DNA from: Musa acuminata AAA Group
Lineage: Eukaryota; Streptophyta; Magnoliopsida; Zingiberales; Musaceae
DNA: 64,000 nt
Direction: 5' to 3'
Assembly: GCF_036884655.1 (NCBI RefSeq)
Contig: NC_088359.1
Location: 21,565,001 to 21,629,000, forward strand
Part shown: positions 1 to 10,666 of the stretch, piece by piece
Layout: every line of letters starts with the position of its first letter
Numbering within the stretch: the first letter of the stretch is position 1
Position numbers and translations under genes: made by a program
Notes under the pieces: model-generated
Database searches by the model: none
What the model saw: the letters and a program-made list of their open reading frames with translations, nothing else
What the model was told of the DNA's origin: nothing

Positions 1-102
1 TTAATGCTTGAAAATTTCATTTGTGTCATTTATTCCTTTACCTACATATACAGAATGGCATGTTCTTATAATATAGCATGTTTTTTCTGAAAAAATGTTC
101 AG

Positions 103-1264
103 GTCCTGAGTTAAAGGAAATGATTGGTAGCGGCATTTTTGCAGTTAACAATGATGATGTTCAATTAGAATCAGAGAATTCTTTTTTGACTTCTAGCTAT
201 GGGACATATTCACATAACTATCAGGTATTGTACTCTATCCACCATGAAAATTAAATACTGTTTAAATTTCTGAATTGTAGCTTTTGTAAAACTTTAATTT
301 CTGTGTTTAATTTTATATACTGTGAAGGGAAGTGTTAAATGCTATAGTTACCCACACTGGTTATGATTTACACTTATGCACGAGAAATTTTTTTCACTGA
401 AATTATTAATTGAATGCAAGATCTTTGAATTGATTGTGAACAATTATAAATATTTCATTTTGTGAGAACAATTAGATTCCTGACCTTAATTTTGATTGCC
501 TATAGATATATGATTGTTTTATTGTGTAACCGTAATTTCTTTTTAATGCAATTGGCCAGTTCTGTTTCAATGGCAAAGGAACCATTTTACCTGAGAAACC
601 AATGCTATTGGCTGGGGTTGCCAAGCAGCGAGAATTAAGTGGAACTCTGCTGAGTGAATCAGAACCTAGATTGAAGAAACGATTATCTGATGCGAAATCC
701 AGGGAACTTAGTGGGCATGGCATCTTTGCTCGTCCACGAGAAGTTCCCCTTAGGCCATTGGCAGCACAATATTTGGAGCTGAATGACAAGGGCCTTGGAA
801 GAACTACGCCAAGAAAATCACCCCCAACGGTAAATATTGCACAAGTCAGTCAGTTGATGCTTAAATTTTTTGGTGCCTCGACTTCTTTCCCCTTATGTTT
901 CTCTTCCTAGATGTGCATTATATTGTGGCTTTCTTCCTACTGTCTTCTTTAAATATGTATATTTGATGGTTCTGTATTGTGACTATGGCAGCGTACTGCT
1001 GGTCCAAACAATTTCTTGTTTGGTGATGAAATTCCAGCCAGAACTTCCAAGAAAATGCATGCTAAGAAAATAGCAGATCTAATTGGCAATGGCATCTTCA
1101 AAGATGTTGCACCGCCAGGATTCTCTGAAAAGACACGAAGCAAAGCAAAGCTGAAAGAATTGATCGGTAATGATATCTTTGCTGATAGGAAGGATCCTCC
1201 TCGATACTACTTTGGTGGTATCCGCAAACCTCCAGGTGGTGAGAGCAGCATCACACTAGCTTGA
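103..1264 (+). CDS. DUF4057 family protein, 3' part (three exons)
   Basis: Last three exons of a plant-specific DUF4057 protein; the 5' part lies left of the window. Exons read 103-224, 560-829 and 992-1264 (stop TGA 1262-1264). The acceptor AGs precede 103, 560 and 992, the donor GTs follow 224 and 829, and the joined frame stays open for about 220 codons. The protein repeats a short motif of the type KELSGxxIFA four times: KEMIGSGIFA, RELSGHGIFA, ADLIGNGIFK and KELIGNDIFA. It also has the family block VAKQRELSGTL and ends in GGIRKPPGGESSITLA, the usual DUF4057 C-terminus. No catalytic residues, signal peptide or membrane segment are visible. The function of the family is not known to me; the repeats suggest a binding role, which is only inference. 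The identity rests on recalled family sequences and is firm. The exon at 560 starts after AATTGGCCAG and has less conserved first residues. Confidence 0.9.
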
Positions 1265-1649
1265 CATTTCATTTCTTGTGTTCTTCCTGAATGTTGTGTT
1301 AAAGGTATTTGATCCAAGTTGAGGTATCCTTCATGATGTTATCCTGGTATCAGATGATCTAATGATCTAGTCGATCCTGGAACTTTGTGACAATTTGTGA
1401 CACATTTAATGTGACAATTGAACTTATTTCATTATAATTGCTGTTTGCCTGTTACCAGTATGGTGAACTACTCTCTTACTAAAGATATGCTACTGTTGTA
1501 GTCTTTCTGGAGAACAAGAGTGTCAGCCTCAGGTCTTACTAATTTGATCAAACCAGATTTCTCTTGATGCATACGAACAGTGGCGTGGCCATCGTTAAAT
1601 GTGCTGATTTTGATTAAAAATAAGAATGAATATTAAATAAATAAACAAA
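1265..1649 (+). other. 3' UTR and downstream flank of the DUF4057 gene
   Basis: AT-rich sequence after the stop codon with no reading frame of interest. It probably holds the 3' UTR and poly(A) site. An A-rich stretch with ATTAAATAAATAAA at about 1630-1645 could supply a polyadenylation signal, but no site can be fixed from sequence alone. Confidence 0.4.
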
Positions 1650-4386
1650 CAAAAAAAGAGAAAAGAATCCAAAGGTGCATAAGGATTCATCAAGATTTCT
1701 ACTGGATTCAATTGGTAATCTAAATGTGGAGGGATTAATCAAGATTTATCCTAGGTATTGTCTTATATCCTAGCCCCCAATTTATGCAACCTCGATTGAG
1801 TTAAATACTTTGGGAATCCAATGTTTCTATTACCAATTTTAAATTTGAGCAGTCGGTGAAGCTCGATGTTGCCTTTAAAGAGGCATCGACCCTATGATTC
1901 TCTCCTCCCGAGGTGCTCAATTTTTGTGACCTCAGCTTCATACATTGTCGTTGTATCATCTCGAGCCTTCTAGTTTTCATTCACTTAGTTCCCAACAAAT
2001 TATGTGGTTCTTGATGAGGAGCTTTCAGGCTCAAGGAGAGTAGTGTCTCAGATTCCACCTTGTTGTTGGTTACTTCAAATCTAAAACAAAGGGCATGCTC
2101 ATAGGTCTACCTATCAGGTCCCTATAGAAACAGATCTACTCTACCCCTAGTGGCAAGTGGCAATAGCCAAATCATTTATATGGACTCATTGCCAATCTGC
2201 ATTATGGTCTTTGAGGTTGGATAGGTGAGATTTTAGATAAAGTCAACTAACACTTGACTTTTAATTAGCATCCTTGGCATGTAGTAGATGTCGAGTTCAA
2301 TCAACAACTTTAATTGCCCCCTCAAGGCATTAGATTTTGAAAAGATCTACCGGTTAGTGAATATTAGGGTGTTGGCATTAGAGAAAAACTCTGTCACTCC
2401 ACACGTTATTGAAGTAATAAATCGATCTCTGAATACCTTCTACTTCTCAAATTAAGGTTGTGTTGATGACGAAGGAGGTGATGACCAAGCATAATCAAAG
2501 TTCATGTGATAGGTAAGAATAGATGTATTGTGGTATAATAGCCAGGTAGTTATTAGGCTAACAAGGGTTGTATAGAATCTTTCAGTAATATTGACATTGC
2601 TAGAGCTCTTCAAGACTTAGAGAAATCACTTATTGCTTGATCGAGATAAAAAGTGATTGAATACTGTAATATGCCCCATTAGCATTTGGACTTCCTTCAC
2701 TAAGGTAGGTGGCTTTATCTCTTAGATGGTCCTCACCTTCTCTAGGTTTCATAGTAATCCCCCTCTAGTGAATGATGAACCCTAAGAACCTTTAAGATTA
2801 GACTTTAAAAATACATTTGATCGGTTTCAAACACATGTTGAATCTCATAAGAGTCTTGAAAGCCTCAATCAAGTCTTCCATGTCTGAGTGTATCTTTTTA
2901 CTCTTCACGAATATATCATCCATATAAGCCTCCATATTCCGTTCAATCTATAACTTAAATATTTTATTTATTATTCATTGATAGATTGCTTCAATAACTC
3001 AAAGGGGGTAACTTGGTAGCATTATGTGCTAGTATCCATAATAAAGTGTTCTCTTGAACTTCGAATGTTATTTGGAGTTTCTTATATTTAGATAAGGCAT
3101 CATATAGCTTATCTTTTAGACAAACATTATTCAGATCACTATAGTTAATACATATTCTTTATTTGTCATTAGATATTTTAATTATTATAATATTTGTGAG
3201 TCACTTCAAGTACTAGACTTTGGGGTTGCAATTGCTTTTAACAACTTGTCCACTTCTTCCTCGATAACTTATTGATAATCTAGTGTAAACTTTCATAGCC
3301 TAGAAAGTTGATGAGTTTTATTCTTTTGTCTTCGATGAGGGCTACCCCAACCCTTACATTCCAAACAAGGTGGCTTGGGTCCATAGAGACTTTGATCAAT
3401 AGGTGATCCGGCGTGAGATATAGTGGTTAGAGTTTTGACTCATCTTACGGATCCAATTATTGGATTGACATTAGGGCCTTAAGTGTAAAGACACCAACAC
3501 TTAAGCAACATTTATACTATTTGGTTAGGTTGCTCTATAGTTTTCGACTGACACAGGGAAACTTCATTATCATATAATGTGTGGATGCCATAGCTCAAAG
3601 ATGTTGAAAGTTGACCTCCCAATGACAGTATTTAAGGTTGAGGGGATGTTGACTATCAAGAATGTTATTTTGATCATTTTCAAATAAAAAGTCAACCTCC
3701 CGATGATACCATTGTATGAGGGATGTTGTTTTGATCATTTTCTAGTATGGGCTCGAGCCAAATGTATTATAGAAATTCAACAAATCAAGAGAGGAGATAG
3801 ATTTACCATTAACCAAATCAAGATAGAAGACATTTGGATGAGGTTAATAGAGTTCAAACTTATTTTTTAAAATACACTAAAATAGAGTATGTCAATTAAA
3901 CTATTTATATCGATTATGACCCACTTGATAAGGGCGTTCATTATTCGAACCAAGACTAGCAAAGTAAGATCATAGTTTGGATTGAGATGGTTCACCTTCT
4001 CCTGAAGGTGATTTGTGGATCCTCGTTGAAGCGATGTCACTTCTTGATGTTGTTTCAAGCAAAACCTTTTTAGCCAAGGAGCTATCCCTCTTAGCAGACC
4101 ATTAATGATGACATCAATTTGCATCTCTATGGGTAACTAGGATTATGGAGATATCTTTCCGAGTTAGTTTTTCGTAAGATGTCTACCTCTTATAAACTTT
4201 TATTATTGGTTCCTTTAATTTAGGATAGTTATTAGTATCATACTCGTGGTCTCGATAAAATTTTTGATATTTGACTTTGTCATGCCTTTTGAGAATAACC
4301 TCATTGGGTGGAGCTTCTTCGATAATCTCTTCTCTTTGATATAAAGAGAGACTTCAGTGAGACATTTAATATAATGAAGTTTTTTC
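1650..4386 (-). mobile_element. Decayed Ty3/gypsy (Tat-like) retrotransposon, protease to RNase H part
   Basis: Read on the minus strand this is an old gypsy polyprotein full of stops and frameshifts. Near 4200-4290 is the end of gag (KFYRDHEYDTNNYP, matching the KYCxFHxxxGHDTExC block). At about 3880-3960 is a protease with the active site degraded (VIIDINSLIDILY instead of a D-[ST]-G core). The reverse transcriptase motif YMDD is at 2915-2926, in the context NMEAYMDDIFVKSKKIHS, followed by an RT thumb-like stretch (GFIIHxRGI) near 2740. The order gag-protease-RT is that of Ty3/gypsy. The gag start is found beyond the inserted Copia element, at 9839-10260. The left end is ill defined; no LTR is clearly seen, although 1800-1990 (CTCCCGAGGTGC...) resembles a degraded LTR. 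Confidence 0.75.
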
Positions 4387-5688
4387 TATTGAATCTTGGA
4401 TTTTGATGATGAAATCAATTGATAAGTTTATGATCTAATCTATATTTTAAGTGACGCAGGACTAACTTCGATCAGAAAAAATAAATAGATTAAAGTAGGA
4501 GAAATCGGATGTTGGGTCGGAGTGAAACATGTCAGGAGATTGAATGTTAAGCCGGAGGATCGGTCGACGTACCGGTAAAAAGTCTTTGTGTTATGAGTTC
4601 GGGCATCGGGTCGAAAGATCAAACATTGCACTAAGGAGATCAGAAGTTGCAGGAGTCAATATATCGATCGGGCAATACGCTGAATGAGAGGACGATGCGC
4701 AAACGGATCGGACGATGTGCTGGAAGAACCAATGACTTGCCAGACAACATATGATTCGTGCTTTGTAATAATTTGTCTAGATCGAATTAGTTTAGGTCTA
4801 ATTGAGTTGATATTGAGATAAAACAATATCAACTTAATTACAGGCTCATTGGGCTTGAGCTAGGGCTGTTTTGGGCCAAGTGATACCCATGCAACAATCC
4901 TTAGTAGGCCCAAGCGGTGCCACCGCTTGGGACTCGACCTCCCAAGTTGTCTGGGTGATGGTACCACCCAGACATAGTCTTCAAGACTATGTCAAGCGAT
5001 GGTACCGTTAGATTGGACGATGGTACTACCCAATGTTAGTGTCAGACTAGACGGTTGTATCATTTAATATCATATTGACAAGTGATGATATCATCGATTG
5101 TCAATCTATCAGGATGTGGTACCGCCTAATATTGGTGATGGTACTGCCAATACCTCGAAAACCTAAGGATTTGAATTTTGGCTCTAAGTTTTGAACACAT
5201 TTGGAATACACACGAAAATAGAGTAAAAACTCTATGATTCCAAGATTGTAAACTCTATTAAGTATAGAGTCCCTCATCCAAGAGCTTAGTGATAGTCCTA
5301 AGAGAGGTATGTGAGGGAACACTTGTAAAAGAGGGTTGTAAAGGTTCTCTTATAAACTCATGAAAAGGAGAAAGAGTGTAAGGGTAGTTGATCTTCGCTC
5401 GTTGAAAAAAGATCGGTAGTGGAAGTCGATGGCCTCGAGTGAAAAGGAATCGGGAGTGGATGTAGGTCACGACGACCGAATCACTATAAACTCAGTGTGC
5501 AATTTCTATTTTGCTTTTCATTATCATTGCTATTACCTTCTGAGTTAATTACATAATTCACTTAATCTAAGTCAAGCACTCTTTTCCGATATCGGTTTTT
5601 ATTGAACATAATTTTTTTAAATTGAATTTTTTTTCGAAAGCACTAATTCACCCCCCCCCCCCCTCTTAGTGTCAACTTGGTCCTAACA
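4387..5688 (+). repeat. 5' LTR of the first Copia element
   Basis: 1302 bp. It contains GGTACC-centred short repeats (about 4910-5140), a TATA-poor U3, a C-run at 5651-5663 just before CTCTTAGTG, and the end CCTAACA directly before the primer-binding site. Confidence 0.85.
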
Positions 5689-5737
5689 GTTGGTATTAGA
5701 GCCAGTTTCTCTCTGTTTCGTTTAACACCTAAGAAAG

Positions 5738-6711
5738 ATGACTTTTTTTGGCTTTTAAGAAGATCTTTCTATCATTCGTCCTCCTATGTTCAATGGGATG
5801 AATTACACATCTTGGAAAACTTGAATTAAAGTTTCCTTGCTTTCTTTAAATTTTGATTTATGGAATATAGCCTAATTTGGTTTTGAAAAGTCTTCCAAAC
5901 TAATAAACGGATGGAATAATTTAGAAAAGAAGATTTTCTCCTTGAATGCTAAAGCGATGAATGCTTTGTTTTGCACTTTAGATAAAAATAAGTTTAATTA
6001 TATTTTGATTTATAAAATTGCACATGACATTTAGCATACACTCGAAATCATGCATGAAGGCATGAGTAAAGTTAAACATTCTAAGATAAATATTTTGATG
6101 CATGATTTTGAATTATTTCAAATGAAGTCAAGTTAAACTATTATTGACATGTACACCCATTTTATGGATGTCATCAATAGTTTAAAAGCTCTTGAAAAAT
6201 ATTTTTTGAATCTTGAACTTGTTAATAAAGTTTTACGATCTCTTTCTAAAAATTGGGATCCGAAAGTAACTGCAATACAAGAGGCAAAGTACTTAAATAA
6301 TTTTCCACCGAAATAATTTATTGGTTCATTGATAATAGGAAATGACGTGCAAGGTATATGATGAACATGCGAACAACCTTCCAAAGAACATGAACGATTT
6401 GACACTTTATACAAATGAAGACCACTCGAGCAAAAGCTCAAGTGATGATGACTTTAAACTCCTCATAATAAAATTAAAAGAAGCTCATAAAACAAGAATC
6501 TAAGAATAAAAATGAACTTAAAAAAGATAAAATAACTTGCTATGAATGCAATCGGTCGGGGCACCTCAAAAGTGAATGTCCACAATTGAAGAAGAAGATG
6601 CTCGCATAAAAGAAGAAAGCACTCAAGGCGACATGGGATGAAACAATTACATCCGAAAACAAAATAAGTGACTCAACCAAAACCCTTTTACTTTACTATG
6701 AAATTACTTGA
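5738..6711 (+). pseudogene. Copia gag (UBN2 family), degraded
   Basis: Starts with ATGACTTTTTTTGGCTTT about 50 bases after the primer-binding site, the position of the gag start in sister copies. The typical Copia gag blocks are visible: PPMFNGMNYTSWKT, NLEKKIFSLNAKAMNALFC, VNKVLRSLSKNWDPKVTAIQ. Near 6538-6581 there is a CCHC zinc knuckle (CYECNRSGHLKSEC). The frame ends in YYEIT followed by TGA at 6709-6711. Several in-frame stops and at least one frameshift break it, so it cannot make a full Gag. It is the only gag in this window in which I can read the knuckle. Confidence 0.85.
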
Positions 6712-8590
6712 TGCATTTCTAGTAATTTTAAAAAATTAAAAAAATTAAGTATGACAATTGCATGTTAACTCCTAGCACTAAGTATGAAGAGTTAGATTCG
6801 CTTAAGAAGAAAAATGTATTACTACAACAAATAATGTAATGAAAATGTAATGAAAATCATGCTTGATGGTTTAATAATGTAATGAAAATGTTAAAAGTTT
6901 TGGTATCATGCTTGATGATTTTATATTATGCATGAGGATTTGAGGTAATGATGATTTGAAATCTTATGTTTTGAAATCATGTGTTACACTTTTGATCTTG
7001 ATGATTTTTGTGATAAATCTTATTTTTTGGTTTTAAACATGATGTATGGTTTTGACATAAAAAAAAAACTTGGGCATGCTTACATGAAATAAATCACTTA
7101 AATTAGAATAAAAAAAATAAGAATGCATTATTCTTGAGAATGTCTCTATCCCTAAAAGCTTATCAAATCTTTCAAAAAGAGATTAATGAATTATTTATGT
7201 ATTTTGAATCTCTCAAAAAAGTGATTTTGATGATTTGACAAATTAAATCTGAATGAGTTTTATTCGAATCATGAATTTTATACTCAAGATTTTTTGAATC
7301 AAGATCTTTGATCTCCCAAGATTTCTTTTCACCATTTACTAAAGAGGAGAACTATCCATATAAATCATGGTTTATCTTGATTTTTTGATTTTCAATGACT
7401 TAAGTTTTTCATTTGAATCAAGATCATTTATTATGATTCATCTTTTCACTATTTGATTTATCCAAAAGAATCATAATTTGTCTCTTGATATTCACAACTT
7501 AAAATTTGTATTCATGAATTATATATCTCATCACTAAGTTAATTTTTATTGATATATTTCATGTGATGATTTGAAAAATAATGTAAAGGGAAAAGTTTTA
7601 CACTATTGTAATCTTCCCTTCTTTTTGACAATAAAAAAAGGGGAGAAAGAAAATTGCTAGCATCTAAAGAGAACCATAATTGCTAGCTTGAATGTTAAAC
7701 TTAGGCATGTTAAATCTCCTAAATGCATAAATTCTTCTTATACATTTTTTGGATCATGATCTTGATTTCTCAATTATTATGACTTGAGTTTTCCTATAAA
7801 TCAAGATTTTTTCCTTTAACTAAAGAAGAGATGTATTCAGATTAATCATGATATATCACTTGACTTCTTGATGTTTATGACTTGATTTTTATTATATACA
7901 ATTGACTTGTATTTATGATTTGTATATCTCATGATATGATTGAATCATTGATGTAAAAAAGAGAAAAATTATACTATTATATTCTTCCTTTCTCTTTGAC
8001 AATAACAAAGGGGGAGAAAGTCTTGCTAGCTTACACATCGCAAAGAAAATATAAAATTGCTAGCTTGCATGTTCTAAAATATTGTAAACTTTGCTAACTT
8101 GCATGTTCTAAAATGATGTAAAACTTGCTAAATTTGCTTGCTTGCAAATTACAAGGGAAAAAAATTGCTAGCTTGCACATCTAAAGAGAAGTGCTAGCTT
8201 GCACATTTCAGGAGGATGCAAAAACATGCTATCTCGCATATCTCAAAAGAAGTAAAATTTTACTAACTTTCATATGTAAAAAAACTCACTAGCTTGCATG
8301 TTCAAAACTTGCTATCTTACTAGCTTACATATTTCAAAATTTTGCTAAGTTGTACTTTTCCTTTTTATTGGTGACAAAGGAGGAGAAGGTATGATGATAA
8401 TCATATATGTAATGATGATTTTATATTTTAAAAATATACATGATGATTTTTTATTATGGATGCAATACTTGAACTTATGATGTATGTAATAATATGATGT
8501 AATGCATGATTGAAATTATGGCATGTTGATAGGGAGAGTTTAGTTTAAACTTTGTCATCAAGTGGTTGTCATCATCAAAAAGGGGGAGAT
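6712..8590 (+). other. Non-coding internal region of the first Copia element
   Basis: AT-rich, no coding potential. It holds three PPT-like purine tracts, each preceded by a pyrimidine tract (7612-7650, 7984-8020, 8355-8389), and a degenerate series of TTGCTAGCTTGCA units between about 7650 and 8345. The true polypurine tract is at 8577-8590, next to the 3' LTR. Confidence 0.7.
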
Positions 8591-9838
8591 TATTGAATCT
8601 CAAATTTTGATGATAAAATCAATCGATAAGTTTACGATCTAATCTGTGTTTGAAGTGACGCAGGATTAACTTCGATCAGAAAAGATAAATATATTAAAGT
8701 AGGAGAAATCAGACGTTAGATCGGAGTGAAACATGTTAAGGAGATTGGACGTCGAATTGGAGGATCGGTTGACATATCGGCAGAAGGTCTTTGTGTTGTG
8801 AGTTCGGGCATCGAGTCGAAGGATCGGACATTGTTCCAAAGAAATCAGAAGTTGCGGGAGTTAACATGCCAATTGGGCAATATGCCGAAGAAGAGGACGA
8901 AGCGCCAGAAAAACCAATAATATATCGGACAATATATGATTCATGTTTTATAATAATTTATATAAGTCGAGTTAGTTTAGGTCTAATTGAGTCAGTATTG
9001 AGATGAAACAATGCCAACTCAATTAGGGGCCCATTGGGCTTGAGTTAGGGCTGTTTTTGGGCTAAGTGATGCCCATGTAGCAACTCTTAGTAGGCCCAGG
9101 TGGTGCCACCGTTTGGAACTCGACCTCCTAGGTTGTTTGGGCGGTGGTACCGCCTAGACCGGTGGTGATATCTCCTAGATATAGTCTTCAAGATTATGTC
9201 AAGTGGTGATACTACCACACTGGGCAGTGGTACCGCCTAATGTCAGATTGACAAGCGGTGGTACCGTTAATTGTCAATCTATTAGGCGATGGTACCGTTA
9301 GTACCCCGAAAACTCGAGGATTTAAATTTTGACTCTAAGTTTTGAAGTCATTTGAGGTCTATAAATACCCCACAATTTTTTACTTGAAATACACATGAAA
9401 ATAGAGAAAAAATTTTGTGATTCCAAGGTTATAAACTATTTTAGTATAGAGTCCCTCCTCCAAGAGCTTATTGATAATCCTAAGGGAGGTGTGTGAGGGA
9501 ACACTTGTAAAAGAGGGGTGTAAAGGTTCTTTCTTGGACTTGTGAAAAGGGGAAAGAGTGTAAGGGTAGTTGATCTTCTCCCATTGAAAGAAGATCGGTA
9601 GTAGAAGTCGATGGCCTCGAGTGAAAAGAAATCGGGAGTAGATATAGGTCATGACGATCGAACCACTATAAACTCGGTGTGTAATTTCTATTCTATTTAT
9701 TATTATTATTATTATTAATTTTTGAATTAATTATTTAGTTCACTTACTCTAAGTCAAGCAGATACTGATTTTTATCGAACGTAATTTTTTTAAATTAATA
9801 TTTTTATCAAAAGTATTAATTTATCCTCTCCTCTCTAA
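8591..9838 (+). repeat. 3' LTR of the first Copia element, end truncated
   Basis: Begins TATTGAATCTCAAATTTTG and matches the 5' LTR throughout. The match stops near 9838 (CTCTCCTCTCTAAGG), before the expected TAGTGTC...CCTAACA end. Confidence 0.8.
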
Positions 9839-10260
9839 GGTCTAGACTTTTGAGGAGGTGAGGAAGTGGTTGCTGAGGTCCTATTGGTACTTCTCTTAGG
9901 TACAATCATTCCTCATTCTTTGTCTTCCCATAATAAGGGTTAGTTTCAACGGTGATATGTTGATTTGCTTGTTGTAGTAGGTTGAGAAAAATCGTTAGTC
10001 CTTTTGTCAATTGATCATAAAAAACAATATGGCTTTAGGCTCTGCACGAAGGTGTGAATAATGATCGATGGATGTACATTGATTACCCATCAAACTTAAG
10101 TGAATCTCGAGGCATAGTTGACCAAGGACTCCTCATCCCTTTCATGGATGCTATACGATAATTCATTATTTATTTTCGTAATGAATTGTCTATTTTCAGT
10201 GTCGGCCACTAGCTCAAATTATTTTATTTTTGGCCAAATACAGGGTGTTGAGAAACATGT
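9839..10260 (-). mobile_element. Gag part of the split Ty3/gypsy element
   Basis: On the minus strand this reads as degraded Tat-type gag: RDEESLVNYASRFT corresponds to the QxExESLRDYxxRF block, and a later stretch corresponds to the GLKPSRFFWSL and LQRAxQY blocks (VQSLKPYCFLWS, QQANQHI). It continues the gypsy remnant at 1650-4386, which the Copia element separated from it. Confidence 0.65.
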
Positions 10261-10666
10261 TTAATTCATATTGATTGGGTAAAACAAAGATAATAATTTT
10301 TTTGGTTTAGTATATAATACTTATCATTATAAAGTTTTGGATCGCATATAATTTTTTAAATATTATAAATCATATTAATCAACACTAATCATGCTTAGTA
10401 TGACTCTATCCGAGTCTAAAAGCATATAGAAGAAAAAACATATAAAAATTCTCTTTTTTTAAGGTTATGATGAATTTTCAGTGGATATTAAATGATATAA
10501 TTTAATAACGATAATATACATAAAGCAAGTTCTTTACTCGCACTGCATCGTAACACAAGTCGCGAGGTGAGTGGCGCCATAATCGGACACTTAAAGCTGA
10601 TGGGAAATTAGGGAGGCTTACCGCATCGCCGAGTTGAACACGACGAAGCGAGGGACGAGTGCGGCG
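10261..10666 (+). promoter_or_regulatory. Upstream region and 5' UTR of SPT4
   Basis: AT-rich up to about 10510, then GC-rich to the start codon. A TATAATTT-like stretch lies near 10495-10503. The transcription start cannot be placed from sequence. Confidence 0.4.

Larger units (their letters stand above)
4387..9838 (+). mobile_element. Gag-only Copia element, plus strand, nested in gypsy
   Basis: Two long direct repeats (4387-5688 and 8591-about 9838) flank a 2.9-kb internal region. The left repeat runs from TATTGAATCT (canonical TGTTGAATCT) to GGTCCTAACA. It is followed by a primer-binding site TGGTATTAGAGCC (5690 on), complementary to initiator tRNA-Met with one change. The right repeat is preceded by the polypurine tract AAAAAGGGGGAGAT. 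Between them are a degraded gag and about 1.9 kb of AT-rich non-coding DNA, with no protease, integrase or RT. This is the layout of non-autonomous gag-bearing LTR elements (TR-GAG-like). The 3' LTR lacks its normal end, so no target-site duplication can be read. Confidence 0.85.

Noticed and set aside
3867..4124. Host gene on the minus strand
   Set aside because: The frame ends in a degraded gypsy protease active-site region and neighbours gypsy gag and RT.
5101..5470. Minus-strand frames in LTRs (also 9380-9652)
   Set aside because: They recur only because the LTRs are repeated; no codon bias or domain.
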